In this document: positions 37,601 to 45,018 of the stretch, in pieces
Numbering within the stretch: the first letter of the stretch is position 1
Layout: each line of letters opens with the position of its first letter
Source of the DNA: Acanthaster planci
Lineage: Eukaryota; Echinodermata; Asteroidea; Valvatida; Acanthasteridae
Reading direction: 5' to 3'
DNA: 46,615 nucleotides
NCBI RefSeq assembly: GCF_001949145.1
Contig: NW_019091362.1
Span: 784,662-831,276 of the forward strand
Translations under genes and position numbers: made by a program
Notes under the pieces: model-generated
What the model was told of the DNA's origin: nothing
The model's input: the letters and a program-made list of their open reading frames with translations, nothing else
The model's database searches: none

Positions 37601-40600
37601 CGCTGTATGTCGTGGAGGAGGTTGGATTTATGCTCAGATTGAGTAGAACACCAGATGAGCAGAAGGTACGACAAAACTTGTCAGGGTGATGAACTAGTCT
37701 TTCCTGAATTGATCTGGTCACCTGGCACAGAATTCTTCCCAGTCTTGGAAAGCCATTCCTGCATCAACCCAGTGACTTGTTCTTTGGTACTATAAAATGT
37801 GTAAAATAATTGTGACTTGGCTTGACCTTCAGTCCTGCTAGTTTGCCGCAGGGAGGAAAAGATTTGATCATCAAAGAGTGACTGTTTGATTGTTTGTCCG
37901 TGTTTAGTTATCCGACATGCACCAGGCGTACATTAAGATCCAAGATGATTGGAAGGAACACACCCAAGAACTGAGAGAGCTCCAGCGGAAGAAGGTGTGG
38001 CCATGTTTTGTTTAACCTACTTGTCATTGTGGTTATTATCTCTTTGAAATGACAGCTGTGCAAACACAGGTCTTCTGTCCATAGGTGTAACTGACTTTCT
38101 GCTGTACTGTAAGGATTCACAACAACCAGATTTCTGGTGCATGTCTACATTCATTGGGTTATCTACATTGTTGAATATGCATAATTTATGATAAATGCTT
38201 GATAGCATGCACTTGAAATAAGACAGTGACACTGTATCCTTTGTTCAGAGCTTTGATTTCAGGACTTTTGAGCTAGGACTTTGTGGCATGTTAACCAAAC
38301 AGCATTCACCATATGCCCTCAAGTAGATTTGGCCAGTATTGGTGGACTGATAGCACCTTAATGGATTCCTACTCAGAATAACTCTGAACGTACTTCCCAC
38401 AAAGCCATTCTTTAATTTCATTGTAATCCAAAGCATCCGGAATCTAACCTGACACTGTCAAGAAACATGAGATTCTGTAGTTCATCCGAGAATGCATGAC
38501 ATGAACTCACTTTTTTCAAGGGTGTAAAATGCTTTACTGCATTCTGTGGTGCTCTTTTTTGAGTTTAACATTTTACAAAAAATGTGAATGTGTTATGGAA
38601 TGATAGGTGTGTGCCATGAGCGTACGTGAGGCTTTGGTCAACACTGAGAAAGAGCTCACTGAGGGAAGTCAAACAACAGGGATTGAGATCACCTCTGATG
38701 GCATGAAACGACCCACAGATGGTATGCCAATGTTTAGACTTTGTCAAACTTCATATCACAGGATGCTTGTCAAGACGAGGACTACATGAGAAAGAGATAA
38801 TGTATATTTACAGAAAATGGTTCTATTTGCATTCAGTGGGCTAGTTTCTTTTTTTTGGTTTCCTATGTAAGCACACAATTTTGTGTGTGTGTGCTCTTTT
38901 ATCTTCTGTGCACCGGATTCTTGCATTTCCAAAAGAGTGAAAGTATCAACTTTAGTCATTTTTCCCAAGATTCATTTTTATTTCCTTTCTGTCACTTGGA
39001 GTGTCTTACCAGTATTTTTCAGTATTACATCTACAACACAATTCATGCTCCTTTCAAGAGTTAATTTTATCAATGCTGATGGAATTTCAGGCAATTCCTG
39101 TTGAAAGACAGCAATAAGTAGAAAGGTTAGCGGTAGCACCATGCGAAGGAATATACCTCCCTTATGAGTATGTGTGGTTCTGAAAAGAACCGGGAGTATA
39201 CTCAACGTTTCGGACTGTGTGTGATGAACTAAGCAAGCAGTCTGATACGTTGAGTATACACCCGGTTCTTTTCAGAACCACACATACTCATAAGAGATAT
39301 ATTCCTTCGCATGGTGCTACTGCAAACCTTTCCACTTATTTATTAATGCTGTCATTGAATTATTCAACTATGCAATAGTCCTCAGATTTTGTATTCTTTA
39401 CTGTGAAATATTTTGGCTTTGATTCAGGTTAAGCTTGAATCTATGCCAGACAAAATGCAAGAGTTAGTAGCCCTGTCAATCTTTTTTTCTACTTTTTTCA
39501 CAGTGCTTGGAGAAGCATCCCTGCCAGCTGGCTGGGAAACATTACAAAGCCAAGTTGCAAAGGTAAAAAGGATGTTTCAAAGACAGACGTATCACATGGG
39601 TGTACTATTTTTGTCATATATTGGCCCAGAATGATCACATGCTAGGGCGATATATCCACATATCACACTCGATGTGAGACATCTCATTCTGCTGTTAGTA
39701 CTTGCGCGCACATGAGACAGAAGAGCTTTGGGAAGTTAGAGAGCGACCGTTGTTGCTCATTTAGTCAGTTTTGTGTGGTACCCATGGTATGTTTTGCACA
39801 TAGGTTACCAGGGAATTCAATCAATGGTTGCGCTCATACAAAAGACTCATTCCCGTCCACGCAGCATACAAGGTAATGCAGGGACTGCTCACCAGACTAC
39901 ATGACATGAACTTGTACTCACTGGGACACGCTCTACTTTCACATTAAAGTTTATGCAATTAAAGAAAGTGAGGGATTAGTGCATTTGCAGATGATATCAT
40001 TTATGTCTGTCATGTTAATTATACAGTTTTACAGTAGGCCTGTCATCTTCTGAACTTCTGAAATTCAGAACTTGTTTCTTTGGATAAATTCCTCAGCCTC
40101 AGTGTAATTAAGACAGAGGTAAATGTATGACAAAACAATTGTTAGCTGCTGTGATGTGGGATAGCACTCTCAGCTTCACCCTGGGGCATTATGCGTCCCT
40201 TAGGTGTTCAAAATGTTATATTCCTCACCACAGCAGTCTTCAATTGTTAACTGATCCATAGATGTTTCCAAAATACTTGCCAAATATTATAAATCAGTCC
40301 AAACGTTGAAAACAGACACAGATTTGTCCTTAAATAGTTGGAGTGTCTGACAAGATTGTTTAAACTCATTTTATAGAGTCCCTTGACCAAAATAAAATCC
40401 ATTTTGTGGTTACATTGCTAGTTCATACATTACTGAAGTAAATTATTGTTGAATAACCTGACAAGAAGCTAATGTACTCAGTAGAATTTGTTTTATTCTT
40501 TAAATTGATGAATAACACAACCAACCAACTGATGTATAATTGATTTACAGAGTCTGGAGTTTAATCCATCGATACAAGAGATTCACAAGGAATTCAGCTA

Positions 40601-43600
40601 CTGGGTACAGCATTTCTGCGATAAGGAGCTAGCTGACCAACATTCCCATTCTAGTTGGAGGGAAAAACTCCCAGCATGCACTGTTCAGTGTACACAGGTA
40701 AAAAGAAATCACCTTCATTGTACATGTATCTTTTAAGTTACATACAAAAAAGCTTTGGTGTGACAGTCGACAGTACAGCAAATTGAATCAACCTCAAAGA
40801 CACTTACATGAAAACGGATGGAAGAAGTTTTCAACCGAAAAAGTCAAAATTGGAGATCATTCTTTTGTTATAAGACGGATTACATCGTCATCATTGAAAA
40901 ATGTATCCTCCAAAACAATTGCTGAAGATAAATTAATACAAGAAGACTTTAAACTTGACATGCTTGTGCATTAGGCATGTTTCAACTTTCTATTGGTTGA
41001 ATGGGCTCGTGAACTCACGTGCACCACATGACCACAGCCCGGGTGCCAACCCGGTAATGGCTTCTTATAGTCCAGTTAACTCATGTGTACTACCTGTCCA
41101 CAGCCAGGGTGCCACCCCAGTAATGGCTTCCAACAGACATGTTTACTCATTTATACTACCTGTCCACAGCCAGGATGCCACCCCAGTAATGGCTTCCAAC
41201 AACTCATGTGTACTACCTGTCCACAGCCAGGGTGCCACCCCAGTAATGGCTTCCAACAACTCATGTGTACTACCTGTCCACAGCCAGGGTGCCACCCCAG
41301 TAATGGCTTTCAACAGTCATGCTAACTCACTTGTACTACCTGTCCATAGCCAGGGTGCCACCCCAGTAATGGCCTCTAAATCTTACGCTGAACTAGTCCA
41401 TTGAAAAACAGGTATTAACCCTCGAGAGGGCATTTAACCTTCTAGGCATTTCTTTGTCTTGCACTTATGAAGGTTGTGATTTTCTTGAACTTTACTACAG
41501 GTTGAAGAATCAGGCAATGTCACATGTCTGAAGATATCTCCAGATATCAACCGAGTGCGGCAGAGTATCAAGACAAAAATGCCTGGTACCCACTATCAGG
41601 GACTGACAAGAGAGCTGCAGAATGAAATCGTAATTCATTTCCGAGAGGCAAGTCCTAGGAGGTCTAATTCAGGGACATAGCACCGTCACTTGGGGGAAGG
41701 GAGGGGAGGTAGATTTGAAAAAGGCATTTACAAATCTGTGGTAAGAAGTAGGTGGGCTTTTTCACAAGTCGCCCAATCTCCATGAAAGCAAAAAATGGGA
41801 GGGGGAATCACCACATGTCCAATGTGCTTGATGTCAGGGAATAGCACGCATGAAAAATGGGCATGAAATAGCACATAGTAAAATCACACTGGTGAAAAAG
41901 AGCCCTTGCTACAAAATATTTTGGGGTAAACCAAATGTCCCCCCCTACCCGATGCTACCTCCATCGACTCCTCTTGTGCCTGTCATGCCTCAGTTTCAGT
42001 TCCTTTGAGAGAGTGAGCTTGAACTGCATTTTTAGTCACATCGGATTTGTTTTTAACCCCTTCGTGCCGGGAAGCGGTAAGAGCCGCTGTAAAAATTTAA
42101 AACCAACGACACATTACATGTAACTACTGGCGCTTGATCGAACTTGCCTGGGATATCCTGAGCAGAAGACACTCCAACTTGGAAGTGTTACACTTTGGAA
42201 AGTTGTGCAAATGTTATCCAAAATGAAATTTGAACCACTGTCAGCATTGTGCATTTTGGAAATCATCTGGTGGCTCTGAGAAACACTGTTGCATTTTGAT
42301 GTGGTCCTTCCTCATCCCTAACACTTGGTCTTTATTCAATTGACAGGTTGTAGATGAACTAGTCAAAGACCATGCTGTCCCTTCGACATGCTTCTCAAGA
42401 CTCTGGACGTGTTACGAGAGGTGTTTCTTTTCTTCCAAGAGTCGGGACATCCTGCGACTTTATGAGGTCAATTATCTGGAAAGCAATTTCTTCAGTCAGT
42501 AGCAACAGCATTTTGTTGGGGTTTGAGCTCCATGTCAGAAAAAGAGATGTGGAGTGTATGTATGCAGCAATGACATCTCCTTGGTGGGCACACTGTCTGC
42601 AGGTTCAAGCATGTCAGTGCGGGCCGTGCTGAGCAGTTTTCACTGTGCGCTAAGGGTGCCTAGTTGACACAGTGCGCACAACCCCCTTTGATCTCTGCCA
42701 ATGAGGGGGTGCTTCTGCACAGAGTGGACACTGAATGCTGAAGCTTTGTGGTTAATCCTTGAGAACATGTACAGAAGAAGTATGTGTACAACATGAGTTT
42801 GGCATTACCACTATGTTTGTTGTGATGACATGAGATGGAGGATGAGATAAGGAATCCTCAACCAATTTTAAGGCGTAGCGTTGTAAAGCAAAGAATCTCC
42901 GAAGTCTTTTGAAGCAAGATATTGGAGGGAGAGAACCCCCCCCCCGCCTTTGTGTTGGTCATTGTTTGATCGGAATCTCAGGAATTCTTTACAGACTTCG
43001 AGGGGGGATGTGTTAGGTAACAATAGTCTAGAGTGTGTATAGGGATTGGACAGGTAAGGGGGGTACCCCTCTGTCCCATATCTTGCCTGGTATATCCGAA
43101 GTATCAAGCTGCAATAATACGCATTATTTATTTTCTGTGTGTATTTTTGTTGGACCATTGTGACAAGCAAACCTGCTGTTTATGTTGCAAGGGTTTTGAA
43201 GCTTGTCTAATTTTGATCTCTGATTTCGTTTTGCAGCGCGCCTATGCTGAAAACACCAAAAAGCTTGAGAAAGTTCTTCCAACAGTCACTATACGAGACC
43301 TAAGACTGGATGATGAGTGGATTCTGAACATCCTGGGACTTTATGCCCCAGACTTCCCATCGCTGACGTCAGAAGATGTCAGAGACCATGCCGAGGAGGT
43401 CGGACAGATGGCCGAGGAGTTGGATAACGAATTTCAGAAGGAGACAGGAGATATGACCAAAGACAAAGTGGGAGAGGAGGATAGAGAGACGAGAGAGAGA
43501 TTAGAGTCTGGCATCAGTATCCAAGGGGTTGACAAAGTTGTGCGGAGGCTAAAGATGTCAGACCAGAGAGATGATCAGCAGAGACAATCGCATCGATTCA

Positions 43601-45018
43601 CTAAGATCATCGATTTGATGTGGGTTACCAGTCCCCCGCCATCAGTACCGGAAGGAGGGGCCTCATTGTCAGAGCGGGCGTCAACTTGGAGTGGGCTGAA
43701 TCGGGCAGAGCGTAGGAGCCGAGAGAAGACCCACTCGGACGATAGGTTGTCTACATCAGTCCCCAACGTCAACTCTGGCCCTGTATTCAGTAGGAACTCC
43801 TCACCTGCCATTGACATCCCCAACACTAACACCAACGCCAGGACACTGGCCATCCCAGTCAACAGTTCAGTCAGCGACTCTGGGGTTTGTCTCAACATCA
43901 CCAAAGAGTCTGATGTCCTGAGCCCCTCACAAATATCTTCAGACCCCAGTGACCCACTTTGCAAGCGTTGCCAAGACAACCCCAACGCCAAAGTGTTCCT
44001 GGAGCGATTCCAGACAGCCTACAACTGCTTCCGCGTGGTGCTTCAGGACACAGTGCCCATGTCCAAACTGCAATGGCTGTATCGTTGCCTTCAAGAAGTC
44101 AACACAACAGCTGAGAAACAGTCACAGATAATTTTCTGTGAGTATGCCTCTGTCTTGTAAGACCGTGTCCAAATTACTTGGCTGCAGCTTGAAATTACAC
44201 ACGAGTCTATGATACTGGCTACAACCATATCCTATGGAATCGTGTAGTGTCAAGCCGCAGCCAGTCAATTCAGACATAGCCTGATCTTGTTTTTGTTTGT
44301 AAGGGGAACCATCCGTTATACACAGCTAGTTCTTAATTCCTGACTTTCCAAAAAACCATGATTCTTCCAAACCTGTGATACTCAAATCAGTCCTCTGTGA
44401 GGATTGCCTTTCTTGTGTGTATGATAAATCATTTTCCAATAGGGAGCTAAAGTCTTTATGAGAAAATATAGCAAAGCAATCATAGCGATCATCTCAAAAA
44501 TTGGGACTTAACAAAGACTAAAACTAAATTGATAAACTAATACAAGATGTATTTTGTGTCGGGGAGATGTTATTTTTTAATAACAGGTTTTGCCCTGACA
44601 GCAATGTTAACAAACAAAACCTGATACATTTCACAGAATTGCAAAATAAAAAGTAAGGTGTTAAAGTTAATCAAATGGCTATAGCAGATTTGATTTAGAA
44701 ATTCTGAGTGTGTTTTCACTGACTTCACCGAGAGAGCTGTTCAGAGAAGTTATTGAAAATATCTTTCATTTGAACCTGGCTTTAGGTGGGAAGTGTCGCA
44801 TGTTGAGTGGCGATGACCTCTTGACCGCACTTATCCTCTTTCTTCTCCACGGCGATGTGAAGGAGGTTGCCAAAGGTTACTACCATCTCATGCTTCTGCA
44901 AGATTATCTGCCGGACTTCTTGGACAAGGGGCACTTTGGGTTCTCAGTCAGCCAGTTTCTGTTTGCTTACACTTACATTCTTAGTTATGCTGATAGGGAG
45001 CTGTCCACAGACTTATAA
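16461..45018 (+). CDS. VPS9-domain protein (candidate Rab5-family GEF), 16-exon gene model
   Basis: I joined 16461-16634, 33841-33973, 34374-34567, 35136-35249, 36305-36391, 36789-36874, 37557-37665, 37908-37994, 38607-38721, 39504-39562, 39804-39872, 40551-40697, 41501-41647, 42347-42466, 43237-44137 and 44786-45018. These total 2775 bases, 924 residues plus stop, with no internal stop and all phases matching. All introns are GT-AG except intron 13 (GC-AG). Layout: N-terminal exon (1-58); Cys/His cluster (66-103); acidic/Leu-rich segment (about 104-167); charged, coiled-coil-like helices (about 168-330); helical middle (about 330-640); polar Ser/Thr/Asn-rich linker (about 680-790); VPS9 domain (about 818-915). 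VPS9 domains exchange nucleotide on Rab5-type GTPases at early endosomes. I cannot match the rest to RABGEF1, RIN, ALS2, ANKRD27, GAPVD1 or VPS9D1. The link of exon 1 to exon 2 across 17 kb is the weakest step. Confidence 0.78.
17665..18200 (-). pseudogene. LINE C-terminal region
   Basis: Minus-strand reading continues past the reverse transcriptase through a short stop-broken region, then an open frame at 17907-17665 carrying HQFNTKK and GPRLWNSLDTSIKN. This is the conserved C-terminal block that ends CR1/L2-type pol proteins. Confidence 0.75.
18207..19594 (-). pseudogene. LINE reverse transcriptase (decayed)
   Basis: Fragments in order: an RYKNILTNAIR linker, KSSGFDGNS, the NYRPISVL block, QFGFRQNHSTSHA, SKAFDTIDH, GVLQGSILGP and LFADDSNLF (catalytic Asp pair, minus strand about 18469-18486), then LNIKKTNYMLF and VKFLGLYI. 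These are the standard motifs of a CR1/L2-type reverse transcriptase. At least three frame changes separate them (near 19350, 18930 and 18520-18650). Confidence 0.88.
19640..20516 (-). pseudogene. LINE endonuclease domain (decayed)
   Basis: The open frame 20516-19947 gives LLSLNKHSLPQN, then GLCETWLNE and IPGYTLLTKKSVGRVGAGVALYLS-type strands, which are the N-terminal motifs of the LINE APE endonuclease (Asn and Glu catalytic positions). After a frame break, the catalytic SDHFPI motif is readable on the minus strand at about 19751-19768, followed by VNHPSPC. The domain is recognisable but interrupted. Confidence 0.82.
20640..20740 (-). repeat. tRNA-derived SINE fragment (minus strand)
   Basis: The reverse complement of 20728-20738 is GGTTCAAATCC, a perfect Pol III B-box. 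The tail after it (TCCATCCCTCAGTC ... AGGATTTCCC) resembles the tail of the SINE at 21830-21900. No clear A-box is left. Confidence 0.45.
21330..21375 (+). repeat. Two 21-bp units of an A-box-like repeat
   Basis: CAGGTTGGTGTAGTGGGGAG followed 21 bases later by CAGGTTGGGATAGTTGGG. These are the same units as at 21719-21801, so this is a separate fragment of that SINE family. Confidence 0.6.
21719..21801 (+). repeat. Four tandem 21-bp units, each an A-box-like TGGTGTAGTGG
   Basis: AGTTGGTGTAGTGGGG recurs with exact 21-bp spacing (TTGG at 21727, 21748, 21769 and 21790). Each unit carries TGGTGTAGTGG, close to the Pol III A-box. The last unit is at normal A-to-B distance from the B-box at 21834, so the promoter front of a SINE has been multiplied. 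Confidence 0.8.
21780..21970 (+). mobile_element. tRNA-derived SINE
   Basis: A-box-like TGGTGTAGTG (21791) and B-box GGTTTGATTCC (21834-21844, one change from consensus) are about 43 bp apart, as in a tRNA head. A body follows (GGATGGGTTTTTTTTTCAG, CCAGGGTTTTCC) that is shared with the fragment at 20640-20740. Confidence 0.6.
21980..25500 (+). other. Part of intron 1 with no recognised element apart from TACATG runs
   Basis: Only short chance ORFs on both strands. TACATG runs occur near 22040, 22700, 24580, 24730, 24810 and 25100. Confidence 0.4.
25510..25640 (+). repeat. Possible SINE fragment with B-box
   Basis: GGTTTGAGTCC at 25551-25561 differs by one base from the Pol III B-box. No secure A-box upstream. 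Low confidence. Confidence 0.3.
26010..26100 (-). repeat. Possible tRNA-SINE fragment (minus strand)
   Basis: The reverse complement of 26038-26048 is GGTTCGTATCC, one base from the B-box, preceded by tRNA-like spacing back to GAGTTAACC. No cloverleaf can be completed, so it is not called a tRNA gene. Confidence 0.35.
28810..28964. mobile_element. Fold-back element with about 65-bp arms
   Basis: The left arm starts CAGACCTG and the right arm ends CAGGTCTG. The arms share ACTCCTTCCTGAGG, CAGGCATTA and CACAATAGATTAAAA in inverted orientation around a loop of about 30 bases. It is a MITE or fold-back transposon copy. The flanks match poorly (5 of 8), so the target duplication is uncertain. Confidence 0.68.
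32365..32599. mobile_element. Tc1/mariner-like MITE
   Basis: Inverted termini share ACTCAAAAAAGTTAA, preceded on both sides by TACA and followed by GACC or GGACC. The ends begin and finish at TA dinucleotides, as expected for Tc1/mariner target duplication. About 235 bp with no coding capacity. Confidence 0.68.
33125..33222 (+). repeat. 25-bp tandem repeat, about four units
   Basis: GCAGCTTCCATACATGTACA begins at 33125, 33150, 33175 and 33200, exactly 25 bp apart. Each unit contains the TACATG palindrome run. The last unit is degenerate. Confidence 0.85.
33475..33680 (-). mobile_element. tRNA-derived SINE (minus strand)
   Basis: Reading the minus strand, GGCCCTGTGG (A-box-like, 33663-33673) is followed about 45 bp later by GGTTCAAATCC (33619-33629, perfect B-box), then a body ending in CATCCCATCCAGG near 33490. 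Spacing fits a tRNA head fused to a SINE body. Confidence 0.55.
33841..33973 (+). CDS. VPS9-domain gene, exon 2 (Cys/His cluster)
   Basis: The acceptor follows a long pyrimidine tract (TTTTCTTTTCTTTTCC...CAG). Donor AAT|GTGAGT, phase 0 to 1. It encodes residues 59-102 plus one base. With the codon completed by exon 3 it gives C-x-H-x2-C-x12-C-x-H-x-H-x-C (residues 79-103), a possible metal site. Confidence 0.72.
34374..34567 (+). CDS. VPS9-domain gene, exon 3
   Basis: Acceptor TTGTAG|GT, donor CAG|GTCAGT, phase 1 to 0. It encodes an acidic and Leu-rich stretch (RQDDEDDVDLLHLLHVY), predicted helical. The open frame runs through the donor for 30 more codons, but the joined phases support splicing here. 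Confidence 0.78.
35136..35249 (+). CDS. VPS9-domain gene, exon 4
   Basis: Acceptor TTTACAG, donor TCG|GTACAC, 38 codons, phase 0 to 0. Charged helix (KIDKMSCQRIQIKENMRRWR), consistent with coiled coil. Confidence 0.75.
35445..36030. mobile_element. piggyBac-like MITE with TTAA duplications (in intron 4)
   Basis: TTAA at 35441-35444 and 36031-36034 flank inverted ends CCACTTGCTGCCAGG and CCGGCAGCAAGTGG. TTAA target duplication is the mark of piggyBac-type insertion. 586 bp, GC-richer than its surroundings, with no transposase. Confidence 0.75.
36305..36391 (+). CDS. VPS9-domain gene, exon 5
   Basis: Acceptor TTTAG, donor GAG|GTGAGA, 29 codons, phase 0 to 0. Confidence 0.75.
36789..36874 (+). 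CDS. VPS9-domain gene, exon 6
   Basis: Acceptor TTTTTTGCAG, donor AA|GTGAGT, phase 0 to 2. Lys/Glu-rich heptad-like helix (FQKKVEEAKLKVKRKEGK). Confidence 0.78.
37557..37665 (+). CDS. VPS9-domain gene, exon 7
   Basis: Acceptor CTTCTGCAG, donor AAG|GTACGA, phase 2 to 0. The split codon with exon 6 gives Lys. Continues the helical region (RIERDTIAERISKSLYVVEE). Confidence 0.78.
37908..37994 (+). CDS. VPS9-domain gene, exon 8
   Basis: Acceptor CGTGTTTAG, donor AAG|GTGTGG, 29 codons, phase 0 to 0. Amphipathic charged helix (DDWKEHTQELRELQRKK). Confidence 0.75.
38607..38721 (+). CDS. VPS9-domain gene, exon 9
   Basis: Acceptor GATAG (weak pyrimidine tract), donor GATG|GTATGC, phase 0 to 1. The phase is closed by exon 10 at 39504 and not by the nearer open frame at 39429, which would give an immediate stop. 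Confidence 0.7.
39102..39358. repeat. Long inverted repeat with about 105-bp arms (in intron 9)
   Basis: The left arm (GGTAGCACCATGCGAAGGAA, ATGAGTATGTGTGGTTCTG, GAGTATACTCAACG) is repeated inverted in the right arm with few changes around a short loop near 39220-39237. Each arm contains the hairpin GGTTCTTTTCAGAACC (39264-39279; reverse complement at 39176-39191), two compensatory changes from the histone mRNA 3' stem-loop. The loop region has GTGTGATGA and TCCGAAACG pieces that recall a decayed hammerhead ribozyme as found in Penelope-like elements. The origin is unsettled. Confidence 0.75.
39504..39562 (+). CDS. VPS9-domain gene, exon 10
   Basis: A strong acceptor (TTTTTTTCTACTTTTTTCACAG), donor AAG|GTAAAA, phase 1 to 0. 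It gives V-LGEASLPAGWETLQSQVAK across the split codon. Confidence 0.78.
39804..39872 (+). CDS. VPS9-domain gene, exon 11
   Basis: Acceptor GCACATAG, donor AAG|GTAATG, 23 codons, phase 0 to 0 (EFNQWLRSYKRLIPVHAAYK). Confidence 0.75.
40551..40697 (+). CDS. VPS9-domain gene, exon 12
   Basis: Acceptor GATTTACAG, donor CAG|GTAAAA, 49 codons, phase 0 to 0. Contains a Cys/His-bearing stretch (YWVQHFCDKE). Confidence 0.8.
41032..41400 (+). repeat. Minisatellite, six units of 57 or 66 bp (in intron 12)
   Basis: CCACAGCCAGGGTGCCACCC begins at 41032, 41098, 41164, 41221, 41278 and 41344 (with small changes), giving spacings of 66, 66, 57, 57 and 66. Every spacing is a multiple of three, so a 149-codon frame stays open across the array. 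The array lies inside an intron of the VPS9-domain model and is not called coding. Confidence 0.85.
41501..41647 (+). CDS. VPS9-domain gene, exon 13
   Basis: Acceptor TTTACTACAG, donor GAG|GCAAGT (GC-AG intron), 49 codons, phase 0 to 0. The alternative GT donor three bases further on breaks the frame in exon 14. Confidence 0.78.
41670..41965. mobile_element. Possible MITE with CAGGGACATAGC-type ends (in intron 13)
   Basis: The left end CAGGGACATAGCACCG and the reverse complement of the right end GATGGAGGTAGCATCGG are similar, and both are followed by a G-rich run. The ends recall the CAGGGGCATAGC element at 5047. The flanking 8-mers agree poorly (4 of 8). Confidence 0.35.
42347..42466 (+). 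CDS. VPS9-domain gene, exon 14
   Basis: Acceptor ATTGACAG, donor GAG|GTCAAT (weak), 40 codons, phase 0 to 0. Cys-containing helical stretch (CFSRLWTCYERCFF). Confidence 0.73.
43237..44137 (+). CDS. VPS9-domain gene, exon 15 (large exon, linker and start of VPS9)
   Basis: Acceptor CGTTTTGCAG, donor TTCT|GTGAGT, 300 codons plus one base. It encodes an acidic helical part (DLRLDDEWILNILG, then a run rich in Glu/Asp), a polar low-complexity linker rich in Ser, Asn and Thr, and from residue about 818 the first helices of the VPS9 domain (VPMSKLQWLYRCLQEV, matching the usual KL...L..C pattern). Confidence 0.88.
44786..45018 (+). CDS. VPS9-domain gene, exon 16 (VPS9 core and stop)
   Basis: Acceptor GGCTTTAG, phase 1; the stop TAA is at 45016. 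It encodes LSGDDLLTALILFLL, equivalent to the (A)D-D-LLPxLxYVL core that carries the catalytic Asp, then HFGFSVSQFLFAYTYI at the position of the usual GYYxTSLxxAxxFI. Asp is kept. The Pro after LL is Thr and the paired Tyr residues are Phe and Ser. A Rab GEF role follows from the family; activity is uncertain. Confidence 0.82.

Noticed and set aside
39413-39503. Upstream extension of exon 10 from the acceptor at 39428 (TTCAG|GTTAAG)
   Set aside because: Phase 1 from exon 9 would read GGT TAA at once. The later, stronger acceptor at 39503 restores the frame.
40955-41404. 149-codon open frame over the minisatellite
   Set aside because: It is explained by repeat units divisible by three. It lies inside an intron of a frame-consistent gene model and matches no domain.
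42053-42070. TTAACCCCTTCGTGCCGG as the end of another piggyBac-like element
   Set aside because: No matching inverted end with TTAA was found downstream, so at most a solo remnant.
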